A stretch of DNA of 64,000 nucleotides from Bryobacterales bacterium (GTDB lineage: Bacteria > Acidobacteriota > Terriglobia > Bryobacterales > Bryobacteraceae): the NCBI GenBank assembly GCA_025463005.1, contig JAOAPR010000139.1, forward strand, positions 23,853-87,852. Direction: 5' to 3'. This document shows positions 27,812 through 37,494 of the stretch, in pieces. The notes beneath the pieces were generated by a model. That model did no database searches. It saw only the letters and a program-made list of their open reading frames with translations, and was not told where the DNA came from. The position numbers and the translations under genes are program-made. Every line of letters starts with the position of its first letter. Position 1 is the first letter of the stretch.

Positions 27812-28502
27812 TGCAGATATATTCGAAAAGCTCGGTATTTGTTTGAAGCGCGGAGTGGCCGTACATGGTGAACGGCCGGGTATAGGCTCCCGGATCGGTA
27901 ATGGTGACTTCGAACTCCAGGTGGCCAAGATCGGGGCGGTGGTAACGCTCTACCACGTGCAACTGTTCGGTGTGCGGATGCCCCGCAAAATCGAACCAGA
28001 ATTTATCGTTAAACCCGATGGAGTCGACCACCATCGTGTCGCCGTCCCAGCTCCCGATGGAATCGCCGTACCAGGTGGGATCAAGGTCGGACGGATGCTT
28101 GCGCCCTTCGAGGAAGATCTGCCGGAAGGTGTGGATGTTTCCCTCGAACAGGAAGAAGAGGTGCGTGGGCGTTTGCACAATTCGCCAGGGATACGGAGCC
28201 ATGCGAGGCACGCCGGTGGGAAGGCAGTTCGCCTCCGGATCGTCTTTCGACATCCGCTGGGCAGCAAGCTTTTCGGCCCATGGCTGCAGCGGAAGTTTTT
28301 CGCCCTTTTTCAGCGCGCTTTCGATGTTGTAGATGAATGCGCTGTCCGGACTCCAAATTCCGGAGAGATCCGGTTTTCCCGACGACGTTCGCGGAGCCGG
28401 ACCCTTGGGGGCAGACGCGCTCAGCCGCTGAGCAGTCTCGATAGCTTCCCCTTGGCCGAACATCGCGACCCCGGTCAGGAGTATCAAGGCAATTCGCTGC
28501 AT
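27759..28502 (-). CDS. Secreted protein of the expanded acidobacterial family, short form
   Basis: 247 residues with signal peptide MQRIALILLTGVAMFGQGEA. Carries the same series as the proteins at 18995 and 20420: CLPTGVPRMAPYPWRIVQ, LEGRKHPSDLDPTWYGDSIG, SWDGDTMVVDSIGFNDKFW, PHTEQLHVVERY, PGAYTRPFTMYG, EYICNENNQD. It has GKPDLSGIWSPDSAF near the start, a common lead-in in this family. It lacks a DUF6152 part. It is transcribed together with the overlapping NMT1 gene. Confidence 0.7.
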   Translation of the reverse strand: MQRIALILLTGVAMFGQGEAIETAQRLSASAPKGPAPRTSSGKPDLSGIWSPDSAFIYNIESALKKGEKLPLQPWAEKLAAQRMSKDDPEANCLPTGVPRMAPYPWRIVQTPTHLFFLFEGNIHTFRQIFLEGRKHPSDLDPTWYGDSIGSWDGDTMVVDSIGFNDKFWFDFAGHPHTEQLHVVERYHRPDLGHLEFEVTITDPGAYTRPFTMYGHSALQTNTELFEYICNENNQDVSHIVGKDTRR

Positions 28503-28586
28503 GGGGCAGGCTGTCCTCCTGGGCCATAGTAACGCAAGGCCCGGAGCAGTTGCAGTGGACGCCGATTGCGGCCATCCTTGAACTGA

Positions 28587-29690
28587 GTGCAGATCCAGCC
28601 TCCGCTGCGTGGTTCGTTCTGGGCCCTGGTCTTATACGACGTCGCGGAACAAATTCGCGTGGATAACCTGCGGTCTTTGGCGGGCGCAGAGCCGGCGCCG
28701 CGCCGGGAACCCAGATTCAAACACCCGGCGCCGGACTACGTGCGCTTCGAGCGGGCGCCGGTAGTGGAGCAACTAGGGCTCGTTTCGATGAGCGCCGGCG
28801 AAGAGTTTCAGGCACGCATCAAGTATTTCGAGTACGGAGTGGTCAGCGTCGAATTAAGGCTGGATTTCGAGACGTCTTGGGACGATCTGGTGCGGTTGTC
28901 CAGCCGCTGGATTGCGGAGCCGGAAATCGAGAGACGGACGTCCGAGATGGTTCGAGGCCATGTGGAGCGCATCAAAGACTCGCTGGTCGACCCCTACGAC
29001 ATCTGGCTGAACGAGGATTACTACATCATTCATGTGAGGGAAACGCCGGACAATCACGGCCAGCCGCTGCCTGCGACGGCGCTGCTTGCCGAGCACGGGC
29101 GGCACGTGGCGCAGATTGTCCGTGGGGAGGCATTGCCCCTATCCCAATCGGAACAGAATGACGCTTTGCAGGCTGCTCTCTCTTACCATCCCTGCGACCT
29201 GTTGGTGCCGGGATGGGTCGCAGCGTTTGTGTACGATACCGAGGAAGGCGCGGCCCCCACGATTCAGCTCCTGGAATACGCGAACACCCAATTACTGGAA
29301 TTTCGACACTATGACGAAGTTCTGACCCGCGTGCTGAATAACGTATACCGGATGCTCGAGCGCGGAGGGGGCTTTTTGCGCCGATGGAAGATGGCCGGCG
29401 AGGCTGAGCGTCTCAACGCCATGCGCCTGGATGTCCGGGAGCTGGCGGAGCGGACCGACAATGCGATCAAGTTCCTGAGCGATATGTTTTATGCCCGCGC
29501 CTACCGTGTGGCCGCCAGTCGTGTCGGCGTCCCCGACTACCGCAATCTGGTGGATCAGAAGCTCAGGATCGCAGGCGAGCTCTACGAATTCATGGTGAAC
29601 GAGTTCCACCAGGCGCGCGCGTTCGTGCTGGAAGCCATGGTGGTGGCGATCCTGGTGATCGAGCTAGTCCATTTGTTCGCGGGTCGATGA
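28587..29690 (+). CDS. RMD1/DUF155-like membrane-anchored protein
   Basis: 367 residues from a GTG. The middle (FEYGVVSVELRLDFETSWDDL) and the end, a single C-terminal membrane span (LEAMVVAILVIELVHLFAGR) after a helical region with ERTDNAIKFLSDMFYARAYR, resemble the RMD1/SIF2 (DUF155) family, whose yeast and bacterial members are tail-anchored proteins of uncertain function. The match is by pattern only. It is convergent with the HAD gene, 7 bp apart. Confidence 0.55.
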   Translation: MQIQPPLRGSFWALVLYDVAEQIRVDNLRSLAGAEPAPRREPRFKHPAPDYVRFERAPVVEQLGLVSMSAGEEFQARIKYFEYGVVSVELRLDFETSWDDLVRLSSRWIAEPEIERRTSEMVRGHVERIKDSLVDPYDIWLNEDYYIIHVRETPDNHGQPLPATALLAEHGRHVAQIVRGEALPLSQSEQNDALQAALSYHPCDLLVPGWVAAFVYDTEEGAAPTIQLLEYANTQLLEFRHYDEVLTRVLNNVYRMLERGGGFLRRWKMAGEAERLNAMRLDVRELAERTDNAIKFLSDMFYARAYRVAASRVGVPDYRNLVDQKLRIAGELYEFMVNEFHQARAFVLEAMVVAILVIELVHLFAGR

Positions 29691-29697
29691 AACGGTC

Positions 29698-30378
29698 TTA
29701 TCCCAGTTCCTGGAGATCGGTCGCGATAAGCCGGTCGATCAATTCGGCGACGCCCGCGCCGTGAGTCGCCTGGGTGACGATCGCGGCGCAGTCTTTGGTC
29801 CGCTGCAAAGCATTCGCGACTGCGGCCGAGCATCGGCTGGCGTTGAGCATGGCCTCGTCGTTTTCGGCATCCCCGATACTCACCGTCTGATGCAGCGAGA
29901 GATCGAGTTCAGCGAGCGCCGCCTTGAGTCCCGTTACCTTATCGACTCCGAAAGGCAGCACCATCACTGCGCCTTTGTTGAACACAACCTGCAGCTCCAG
30001 ATCCAGATTTCGAATCACGTCCCGAGCGATGGTCTGAAAGGGTTCCCAGGTAGCTACGATCACGCGTCCCAGTGAGAGTGGACGGACCTTCCGCTCTCTC
30101 AGGGCAACGATAAATTCCGCGGGCGGGGGCTCCGCCAGGAGAACCTCCTCTCCGGTGGCAGGCCGGTACAGCAGCGCGCCGTTCTCGGCTACCACACGTT
30201 CGAAACGCCCGACCTGGGGAAACACCTTCATCAGGTCGCCGAGCTCGCGACCCGTCACCAGGATGAGCTTCCGGCCGGAATGCCGCAAGCGATCTAGCGC
30301 TTCGAGTGTCGGCTGGTCCACTTCCCCGTGCGTGGCCAGGGTTCCGTCGTAATCGCACGCAAGCGCGTGGTAGCGCAC
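29698..30378 (-). CDS. HAD-family phosphatase (Cof/HAD-IIB type)
   Basis: 226 residues from GTG 30378, giving the family-like start VRYHALACDYDGTLATHGEV; a TTG at 30396 would add six residues. Motif I DYDGTLAT with the two aspartates, motif II LVTGRELGDL and motif IV SIGDAENDEAML are clear. Such enzymes dephosphorylate sugar phosphates or similar small molecules. It lies 5 bp after pckG on the same strand. Confidence 0.8.
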   Translation of the reverse strand: MRYHALACDYDGTLATHGEVDQPTLEALDRLRHSGRKLILVTGRELGDLMKVFPQVGRFERVVAENGALLYRPATGEEVLLAEPPPAEFIVALRERKVRPLSLGRVIVATWEPFQTIARDVIRNLDLELQVVFNKGAVMVLPFGVDKVTGLKAALAELDLSLHQTVSIGDAENDEAMLNASRCSAAVANALQRTKDCAAIVTQATHGAGVAELIDRLIATDLQELG

Positions 30379-30383
30379 GCGCT

Positions 30384-32225
30384 CTATAGCCTGCAAATGA
30401 GCAGTTCGCGCTCGTAGATCATTTCCGGAGGCAGGTGATCGTGGAGCTCCAGGAACAGTTCTTCGTGCGCCATTACCTCGTTGCGCCAGGCGGCGCGGTC
30501 AAAAGCCTGGAGGGCATCGAATTGCTCGCGGGTGAACGAACGCAGGCCGCTCCATTCGATGTCTTCATAGCGCGGCATCCAGCCAATCGGCGTCTCGCGA
30601 GCGAGAGCGCGTCCGTGGGCGCGGTCGACGATCCACTTTAGAACGCGCATGTTTTCGCTGAAGCCCGGCCACAGGAACTTGCCTTCGGCATCCTTGCGGA
30701 ACCAGTTGACATGGAAGATCCGCGGCGTTTCGCTTAAGGATCGCTGCATTTTGATCCAGTGCCGGAAATAGTCGCCCATGTGATATCCGCAGAAGGGCAG
30801 CATGGCCATAGGATCGCGACGGACCTGGCCCACGCCTCTTTCGGCCGCTGCAGTGGTTTCAGAACCCATGGTGGCGCCGGTGTAAACACCCGCGCTCCAG
30901 TTGAAGGCCTGATACACCAGCGGCATGGTGGTGGCGCGACGGCCGCCAAAGATCAAAGCGCTGATGGGAACGCCTTCCGGATCTTCCCAGGCGGGATCGA
31001 TGGTCGGGCATTGCGACGCTGGCGCGGTGAAACGCGAATTAGGGTGCGCCGCTTTGGCTCCGGTTTCCTTGGCGATCTGCGGAGTCCAGCGGTTGCCCTT
31101 CCAGTCGATGCATTCGGCCGGCGGCTCGTCGGTCATGCCTTCCCACCACACTCCGCCTTCCGGGGTTAGGGCGACGTTGGTGAAGATCGAATTCCGGGCC
31201 AGCGTCTTCATGGCGTTAGGATTCGTCTTCATCGACGTTCCCGGCGCCACGCCGAAGAATCCAGCTTCGGGATTGATGGCGCGCAGGCGGCCGTTGGCAT
31301 CCGGCTTGATCCAGGCGATGTCGTCGCCGACCGTCCAGACCTTCCAGCCGTCGAATCCCGCGGGCGGGATCAGCATGGAAAAGTTGGTCTTGCCGCAGGC
31401 GCTGGGGAACGCGGCCGCCACGTAAGTCTTTTCACCCTTCGGATCCTCGACGCCCAGGATCAGCATGTGCTCGGCCATCCACCCTTCATCGCGGGCGATG
31501 TTGGAGGCGATTCGCAGCGCGAAACACTTTTTTCCTAACAACGCGTTCCCACCGTACCCGGAACCGTACGACCAGATCTCGCGCGTTTCGGGAAAGTGAA
31601 CGATGTATTTTTCCTTATTGCAGGGCCACGTGACATCACGATCGCCGGGTGCCAGCGGCATCCCCACGCTGTGCATGCAGGGCACCACCCGCGTGTCGCG
31701 TTTTTCGATCTCGGCGTAAATCGGCATGCCGATACGCGCCATAATCCGCATGTTCACCACCACATACGGGGAGTCAGTGAGCTGGACGCCGATTTGCGAC
31801 ATGGGCGAGCCGATCGGCCCCATGCTGAACGGCAGAACGTACATGGTCCGTCCACGCATACAGCCGCTGAAAAGCTCCTTCAGCTTCCGCCGCATCTCCA
31901 GCGGATTCACCCAGTTGTTGGTGGGCCCGGCGCTGTCTTTCGAGAGCGAGCAGATGAACGTGCGATCCTCAACCCGAGCCACATCGCTGGCGTCCGAACG
32001 CGCGTAGTAACAACCCGGCCACAGATTCTCGTTCAACTTGATAAAGGTTCCGCCCTCAACCATTTGGGCGCACAAAAGATCGTATTCTTCCTTGGAGCCA
32101 TCCACCCAGTGAATGCTTTCAGGCGTGGTAAGTTCGGCCATTTTCTCCACCCAACGGAGAAGGTGCTTGTTCTCACTCAACGGCTGCGAAACGTTCCGAG
32201 CAGGCTTTGTGGTTACCGTAGACAT
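30384..32225 (-). CDS. pckG: GTP-dependent phosphoenolpyruvate carboxykinase
   Basis: 613 residues from ATG 32225, the usual length. The P-loop region [15 protein letters not shown] and the strand GDDIAWI, the [10 protein letters not shown] and [19 protein letters not shown] stretches and the [12 protein letters not shown] loop identify the GTP-type enzyme. It turns oxaloacetate into PEP at the head of gluconeogenesis. The HAD gene follows and the Flp pilin gene starts divergently 113 bp away. Confidence 0.95.
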   Translation of the reverse strand: MSTVTTKPARNVSQPLSENKHLLRWVEKMAELTTPESIHWVDGSKEEYDLLCAQMVEGGTFIKLNENLWPGCYYARSDASDVARVEDRTFICSLSKDSAGPTNNWVNPLEMRRKLKELFSGCMRGRTMYVLPFSMGPIGSPMSQIGVQLTDSPYVVVNMRIMARIGMPIYAEIEKRDTRVVPCMHSVGMPLAPGDRDVTWPCNKEKYIVHFPETREIWSYGSGYGGNALLGKKCFALRIASNIARDEGWMAEHMLILGVEDPKGEKTYVAAAFPSACGKTNFSMLIPPAGFDGWKVWTVGDDIAWIKPDANGRLRAINPEAGFFGVAPGTSMKTNPNAMKTLARNSIFTNVALTPEGGVWWEGMTDEPPAECIDWKGNRWTPQIAKETGAKAAHPNSRFTAPASQCPTIDPAWEDPEGVPISALIFGGRRATTMPLVYQAFNWSAGVYTGATMGSETTAAAERGVGQVRRDPMAMLPFCGYHMGDYFRHWIKMQRSLSETPRIFHVNWFRKDAEGKFLWPGFSENMRVLKWIVDRAHGRALARETPIGWMPRYEDIEWSGLRSFTREQFDALQAFDRAAWRNEVMAHEELFLELHDHLPPEMIYERELLICRL

Positions 32226-32338
32226 ACATTTTATTATCGCGCGAACTCCGCACGCGTCGCGCCTGCGGGCATTCGCTTGCGGGCCCCGCAGAGATGGTAG
32301 AATCCTCCCAATACCGTAAACACTTGGGATGCAACCAA

Positions 32339-32527
32339 ATGCGCTTTTTGTATCAATTTGCGATCTGTAGCTCCGGCCAGGATCTGGTGGAGTATGTACT
32401 TTTGCTCGCGCTGATGATAATCGCAACCACAGCTCTGCTGGTGACCGCGGGTGAGTCCTTAAGCGCAGTGTGGAACGCTCCGATACTTGGGGGCGCCAAC
32501 TCCCCGGCAGGAATCGATTTGCACTAG
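32339..32527 (+). CDS. Flp/Fap-type pilin, orphan
   Basis: 62 residues. The hydrophobic helix [19 protein letters not shown] with the glutamate at its start is the type IVb (Flp) pilin signature, here after a short leader. No tad/cpa secretion genes or prepilin peptidase lie in the window, so any machinery is elsewhere. Confidence 0.75.
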   Translation: MRFLYQFAICSSGQDLVEYVLLLALMIIATTALLVTAGESLSAVWNAPILGGANSPAGIDLH

Positions 32528-32551
32528 CCGTGGGCTAGTCTGTCCACACAA

Positions 32552-33733
32552 CTAAGCGATCATTACCTTGCGCTGGAACTGCGAGTTGTCCTCCAGAAAG
32601 GTTTTCTTCCTGGACAGCTCGGCCGTGGTGGGTTGGACCACGCCGTTCACGTCGGTGGCGCGCGATACCAAAGTGTGCTCGCCCGGGGTCGCGCCGTCCC
32701 AACGGTAGGTGAACAGTTTCCACGAAAATTGCGTATTGGCGGGATCGAGCGTCGCCTTCTGCCACGGGCCGTTGTCGATCTGGACTTCCACGGATTTAAG
32801 CGGCGTCCCATCATTCAATACAAAGCCCACCACCTGGTGCGCGCCGCCGCTCTTCCGAACGCGCGCAATCACGGATTTGAGCTGCATATGGGTGACTTCG
32901 GTTTCCACCCACTGGGTCTCCGGATCGTTGTCCTGGCCGGTTCCGCCCACACCGCGCAGCGTCCGATACCAGCGTGCCTGATAATTACCGAGGTAGCGAT
33001 CTTCCTGCAAATGCACTTCCGCGAGCCACTTCACGTTGGCCACACCGTACCAGCCGGGCATGACCAGCCGCACCGGGAATCCCTGGTTGAGCGTAAGCGG
33101 CTCGCCATTCATCGCGTAAGAAATAAGCGGCTCGGGCTTCAGGGCATGCTCGAGCGTGATGCTTCTGCCGAACTGCTGGTCAAGCTTGTAGGTCTGCTGG
33201 CGGAAGGCGATGTCTGTCGGTCCGTGATCGGCGCCGAAGAAAACTACTTCCCGAGCCTTGGGGTTGACGCCGAGTTGTTTCAACACGGTGTTTAAGCGGA
33301 CGCCTGTAAAGCGGCCGCACGACGACAGTCCTTGTATCGCGCGCGGACTGTTGCCGGAGCACTCGAAGCCGTGGACCACCTCAGTGGACTTCATGGCTTT
33401 CAGATCGGCCAGCGAGAATTCGGCCGGCTTGTTTACCATCCCGGTAAACTTCAACTTATACTTGGCCGGATCGATTTCCGGTTTCATGAAATGCTGGGTC
33501 GTAAAGAACTGGTCTTTGGGCGTCAGCATGCCGTCGATCTTGCGGATGTCGAGCTGGCGGGTTGCCGCGCCCGGGACGCCGCCCGGATTGAAATTGTTGG
33601 GCAGATCGGTGAACGGAACGTCCGTTTCTCCTTGTGCCAAGGCGGGCACAGGCAAATCCTGCAGCAGCGCCAGCAGGCTGGTGGCGGCCAAGCCCCGTCG
33701 TAACGTCTCTCTGCGAGTCATCTGATCGGACAT
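32552..33733 (-). CDS. Tat-exported sulfite-oxidase-like molybdenum enzyme
   Basis: 393 residues from ATG 33733, with AAGGAG upstream. The twin-arginine signal RRETLRRGLAATSLLALLQD is followed by a sulfite-oxidase fold: the molybdenum-binding cysteine C125 in GFECSGNSPR, PVRLVMPGWYGVANVKWL and a C-terminal Mo-co dimerisation domain (VIARVRKSGGAHQVVGF). SoxC/SorA-type enzymes oxidise sulfite in the periplasm. No cytochrome subunit is fused; the divergent PQQ dehydrogenase has its own heme. Confidence 0.85.
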   Translation of the reverse strand: MSDQMTRRETLRRGLAATSLLALLQDLPVPALAQGETDVPFTDLPNNFNPGGVPGAATRQLDIRKIDGMLTPKDQFFTTQHFMKPEIDPAKYKLKFTGMVNKPAEFSLADLKAMKSTEVVHGFECSGNSPRAIQGLSSCGRFTGVRLNTVLKQLGVNPKAREVVFFGADHGPTDIAFRQQTYKLDQQFGRSITLEHALKPEPLISYAMNGEPLTLNQGFPVRLVMPGWYGVANVKWLAEVHLQEDRYLGNYQARWYRTLRGVGGTGQDNDPETQWVETEVTHMQLKSVIARVRKSGGAHQVVGFVLNDGTPLKSVEVQIDNGPWQKATLDPANTQFSWKLFTYRWDGATPGEHTLVSRATDVNGVVQPTTAELSRKKTFLEDNSQFQRKVMIA

Positions 33734-33829
33734 GTGAGGCTCCTTAGGCTGGAATTGAATTGATAATACCACCGGAGAAGGCAATTCGATCCCCTGCCTG
33801 TTATGCTGCATAGGAAGCGAAGCCCAGAT

Positions 33830-36016
33830 ATGAAAAGAAAACATTATTTGTTGGCAGTTCCGCTGATGACTGCCTGCGCTCTGTTCATCGTCTTGGGCCA
33901 ACAACCGGCCGCAGGACCGTACACAACAGCGCAAGCCGCCGCGGGCCGCGCCACCTATCAAGAGCGCTGTGCGAGCTGCCACCTGGAGGACTTAGGCGGA
34001 CGCTTTGAAGCGCCTCAACTTGCGGGATCCGATTTCATGAGCCAGTGGGGCGACCGGACCGCGGGCGAGCTGATCTCTTTCATGAAGCTGACCATGCCGC
34101 CGGCAAATCCGGCAAGCTTAGACGAGCAGTCGTACGTCAGCATCGCCGCGTTCCTTCTCGACGCGAATGGGGCGCGACCGGGCGCGCAGCCTCTCACCGC
34201 GGCTACCAACGTCGCGATTCGCTCCGTGGCGAACGGCCAGGTCCCGGCGGCAATCCGGCCCGCTCCGGGACAGGTAGCCGTCGCTGCAAAGGCGCAGCCG
34301 GGGGCTCCGAAACAGGCTGGCAAGCAAGCCGGTAAGCAACAGCAACCGCCGGCCGGGCCACGCGGGATCACCGTGGCCGGTGAGGTGAAGAATTTCGTTC
34401 CAGTCACGGAGGCGATGCTACGAAATCCCGATCCCGCTGACTGGCTCATGATCCGGCGCGATTACAAAGCTTCCAGCTACTCTTCTCTGAACCAGGTCAC
34501 CCGGGATAACGTCCAGGACCTGCGCCTGGTGTGGCAATGGGCCATGAACGAAGGCGGAACGAATCAGCCGGCTCCGCTGGTTCACAACGGAACCATTTAC
34601 CTGAACAATACCGGGAACATTCTGCAGGCATTGGACGGCCGCACCGGCGAGCTGATCTGGGAGCAGCGTTACGGCGGCGCGGCGACGGCCCATTCGATGC
34701 GCGGCATCTCGATTTACGGCGATCGTGTGTTTGTTGCCGCGAGCGACGGACGCATGCTCGCTTTCGATGCGCGCACCGGCGCGAAGATTTGGGAATCGAA
34801 TGTTGCCGACGCCGCCCAAGGCCAGCGATACAGCGCCAGCAGCGGTCCTCTGGTCATCAATGGAAAGTTGATACAAGGCCTGGGTCCGAGTTGCATGCGC
34901 TACACCGAGGAAAAATGCTTCATTAGCGCTTATGACACAGCCGATGGCAAGCTGCTCTGGAAGTTCTATACGATCGCGCGCCAGGGCGAGCCGGGAGGCG
35001 ACACCTGGGGCAACCTGCCGGATCTGTTTCGCGCGGGCGGCGAAGCCTGGATCACCGGGAGCTACGATCCGGATTTGAATCTCACCTATTGGGGTGTTTC
35101 GCAGGCCAAGCCGTGGATGCGCGCCAGCCGTGGATCGGGCAACGGAGCGAATCTTTACGCCAATAGCACTGTCGCTCTTAATCCCGACACCGGCAAGCTG
35201 GCCTGGTATTACGCCCACGTGCCCGGCGAATCCTTCGATATGGACGAGACCTTCGAACGGGTTCTGGTGGACGACAGCGGCCAGAGCCTGGTGTTTTCGG
35301 TGGGCAAGCACGGGATCCTGTGGAAGCTCGACCGCAAGACCGGAAAGTATCTAGGCCACAAGGAAACGGTTTTTCAGAATTACTTCGATTCCTTCGATCC
35401 GGTCACAGGCGAACCGCATTATCGCAACGACATCGTGGAGCAGCGCGTAGGCGAGTGGCTGCCCGGCTGTCCTTCAACCGAGGGCGGGAAAAACTGGCAG
35501 GCCATGAGCTACCACCAGCCGACGAATCGTCTGATCCTTCCACTCAGCCAGAGCTGCATGGAGTACAACCCTCAGAAGATCGAGCAGGTGGCGGGAGGCG
35601 GCGGGGGCGGCGCGGGACGGCGCTTTTTCGAGATGCCGGGAGTGAATGGCAATATCGGCAAGCTGGCCGCCTATGACGTCCGGACTATGCGCGAGGTGTG
35701 GAAACTCGAACAGCGCGCGCCGCTGCTAACATCCGTACTGTCGACAGCCGGCGGCATCGCCTTTGTAGGCGATCTCGACCGCGTCTTCAAAGCCGTGGAT
35801 GTGAACAATGGGAAAGTGCTGTGGGAAACGCGACTGGCGACCTCGGTCCAGGGATTCCCCGTTTCCTTCAGCGCCGGCGGGAAGCAGTACATCGCGGTGA
35901 CCACGGGCCTCGGCGGCGGAAGCCCGCGACAGGTTCCTGAGATCCTGGCACCCGAAATTCACTACCCGAGCAGCGGCCATGCGCTGTACGTGTTCGCGTT
36001 GCCGGAAAAACGATAG
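33830..36016 (+). CDS. PQQ-dependent dehydrogenase with N-terminal cytochrome c
   Basis: 728 residues from ATG 33830; a TTG at 33803 would add nine. Signal peptide, heme motif CASCH at 47-51, a Gln/Pro/Lys-rich linker at about 155-175, then an eight-bladed beta-propeller with repeats such as [28 protein letters not shown] and [12 protein letters not shown]. It would oxidise an alcohol or sugar in the periplasm and pass electrons to its own heme. The heme domain is at the N-terminus, while many quinohemoproteins have it at the C-terminus. The stop TAG is directly followed by the target duplication of the mobile element. Confidence 0.85.
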   Translation: MKRKHYLLAVPLMTACALFIVLGQQPAAGPYTTAQAAAGRATYQERCASCHLEDLGGRFEAPQLAGSDFMSQWGDRTAGELISFMKLTMPPANPASLDEQSYVSIAAFLLDANGARPGAQPLTAATNVAIRSVANGQVPAAIRPAPGQVAVAAKAQPGAPKQAGKQAGKQQQPPAGPRGITVAGEVKNFVPVTEAMLRNPDPADWLMIRRDYKASSYSSLNQVTRDNVQDLRLVWQWAMNEGGTNQPAPLVHNGTIYLNNTGNILQALDGRTGELIWEQRYGGAATAHSMRGISIYGDRVFVAASDGRMLAFDARTGAKIWESNVADAAQGQRYSASSGPLVINGKLIQGLGPSCMRYTEEKCFISAYDTADGKLLWKFYTIARQGEPGGDTWGNLPDLFRAGGEAWITGSYDPDLNLTYWGVSQAKPWMRASRGSGNGANLYANSTVALNPDTGKLAWYYAHVPGESFDMDETFERVLVDDSGQSLVFSVGKHGILWKLDRKTGKYLGHKETVFQNYFDSFDPVTGEPHYRNDIVEQRVGEWLPGCPSTEGGKNWQAMSYHQPTNRLILPLSQSCMEYNPQKIEQVAGGGGGGAGRRFFEMPGVNGNIGKLAAYDVRTMREVWKLEQRAPLLTSVLSTAGGIAFVGDLDRVFKAVDVNNGKVLWETRLATSVQGFPVSFSAGGKQYIAVTTGLGGGSPRQVPEILAPEIHYPSSGHALYVFALPEKR

Positions 36017-36024
36017 CGGAGTTA
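36017..36024. repeat. Left target-site duplication of the 2.2-kb element
   Basis: CGGAGTTA, directly before the element's GGTAGTGGG end. The identical eight bases lie directly after the other end (38238-38245). It begins one base after the stop of the PQQ dehydrogenase. Confidence 0.8.
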
Positions 36025-36097
36025 GGTAGTGGGTCAGTTTGGAAAAGAGTAGGTGACTTGCGAAAACCATGAATCTCAGTAAACGGAGAACTCATGA

Positions 36098-36952
36098 TCA
36101 GTTTTCCGATGGTTTTTCCACGTGATCAATCACGAGCGTTTCGACGGGCCCGCGGGCAGGTTCGAGACGGAGGCCGAGCTGCTCCTCTAAGGCAGTGAAC
36201 AATGACGGGTCCCCGGAATCCGGTTGTGCCGCGAGTCCGGAGGTGAAGCGCAGCTGGAAGCTATAGCGGCCCGCAAGCTTGGTTTCGTCGGTTACGGTAC
36301 GCCCGACCTCGTTGATGATCAGTGTCACCAGTGTAGAGACGGGAATGGCGGTCGCGTCAATCGATCCGCGACCGGGCCGGAATCGACCCGTGACGCTAGC
36401 GTCTTCAGCTTTCATTTTGGAACCGACTTTGGAGACCACCAGCCGGTAAATGGGCTGAAGCCGGGTTTCGCGGTGAAGCTGTAGTGCGAAGCGATCGGCC
36501 AACATCGATTGGAGCATCCGTTGGCTGCGCGATAATCCGGTGGTGCCGGCGGGGATTGGACCCGCGTCAATATCGAACGTCGCGGATTTCATCCAATCCG
36601 GTCCGCCGACGATCTGGTGATCGCGCACTTGGTAGGCGAACTTAAGCAGAGCCGTGAGGCTGACGCTGGTGGCGCGAAGTTGCGTGCCGGAGTAGTCGAT
36701 GAGCCCTTTGCTCGGATCGAAGCTGCGGCTCGCGTGGATCGCGGCGACGTCGAAGACGAGTGAGTCGCCCTGTGCAAACGCGGAAGGAATGCCTGCAGTG
36801 ACGAATGCAGCAACAACCACCACCAGATATCGTGCGTTGAAACCCCTGCACCAAGGCGGCTCGGTGCGTTCAGCTTCGCCGATGGATTCGACGAATATGG
36901 GGTGCGCTGGTTCATTGGGATCGCGCCGGCTTGTTTTTGAGCGGTCAGGCAT
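36098..36952 (-). CDS. TIGR03435 family protein
   Basis: 284 residues. After a 45-residue polar lead and a hydrophobic segment (YLVVVVAAFVTAGIPSAFAQ) comes the family pattern: FDVAAIHASRSFDP, ATSVSLTALLKFAYQVRDHQ, IVGGPDWMKSATFDIDA, RMLQSMLADRFALQLHRETR, PIYRLVVSKVGSKMK, and an end with LGLRLEPARGPVETLVIDHV. TIGR03435 is a secreted family of unknown function found in many copies in Solibacter-like genomes. Here it is the main cargo of the mobile element. An inner start closer to the hydrophobic segment is possible. Confidence 0.85.
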   Translation of the reverse strand: MPDRSKTSRRDPNEPAHPIFVESIGEAERTEPPWCRGFNARYLVVVVAAFVTAGIPSAFAQGDSLVFDVAAIHASRSFDPSKGLIDYSGTQLRATSVSLTALLKFAYQVRDHQIVGGPDWMKSATFDIDAGPIPAGTTGLSRSQRMLQSMLADRFALQLHRETRLQPIYRLVVSKVGSKMKAEDASVTGRFRPGRGSIDATAIPVSTLVTLIINEVGRTVTDETKLAGRYSFQLRFTSGLAAQPDSGDPSLFTALEEQLGLRLEPARGPVETLVIDHVEKPSEN

Positions 36953-36985
36953 GGCTGGTTTCTAGACCAAGTAATTTTAAACTTT

Positions 36986-37025
36986 AAACTGACCCACTAC
37001 TCTCTAGAGGTAGTGGGCTACTTTG
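36986..37025. repeat. Back-to-back internal element ends
   Basis: AAACTGACCCACTAC at 36986-37000 is the exact reverse complement of the left end at 36026-36040. Eight bases later GGTAGTGGGCTACTTTGAA (37009-37027) starts another left-type end. The element is thus built of two modules, each with its own pair of ends, joined by TCTCTAGA. Confidence 0.75.
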
Positions 37026-37065
37026 AATTTTGGCTTCAGATATACTCTCAATCGGAGGCGCTAAA

Positions 37066-37488
37066 TTGAGTCCTAGTCGCCGAACCCTTACCATTCTAGC
37101 CGCACTAGTGCTTGCGGCTTTGTGCGCCCTTCCGCAGGCCAGCCGCGAACACGACTTCTGGCGGGACATTAAGCGGGCCCTTACGGCACCAGACGGGGAT
37201 GAGTTTTTCACCAAGATGAAAGATGCTCTGGTTCCAGGGGTGGTCCCCTACTGGCAGGGCTCTTACATATCAGGCACGTTTGGTGAACACAGCACCGTTG
37301 TGCTTGGCATGACAGACTCCGAAACTCCGGAGGTCACCTTGGTAGTTCGATCCAAAGTGAAAACACCGCCTAAGCGAGGAGCCTTGATTCAATTTGAGGG
37401 CGTTGCTTGTCGCTACACAAGAGAGCCATTCATGCTCACCATAGATGCCACGCGGGTGAGCGGCCTAGATACCGAGGGCGCACGCTAA
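37066..37488 (+). CDS. Small secreted or anchored protein, unknown function
   Basis: 140 residues from a TTG with GGAGG seven bases upstream and a TATACT hexamer at 37041-37046. A hydrophobic start (TILAALVLAALCALPQAS) acts as signal or anchor. The mature part has GSYISGTFGEHSTVVLGMTD and TPEVTLVVRSKVKTPPKRG, a beta-rich pattern I cannot name. It is cargo of the right-hand module of the element and ends 6 bp before the transposase remnant. Confidence 0.55.
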   Translation: MSPSRRTLTILAALVLAALCALPQASREHDFWRDIKRALTAPDGDEFFTKMKDALVPGVVPYWQGSYISGTFGEHSTVVLGMTDSETPEVTLVVRSKVKTPPKRGALIQFEGVACRYTREPFMLTIDATRVSGLDTEGAR

Positions 37489-37494
37489 TTGGCC

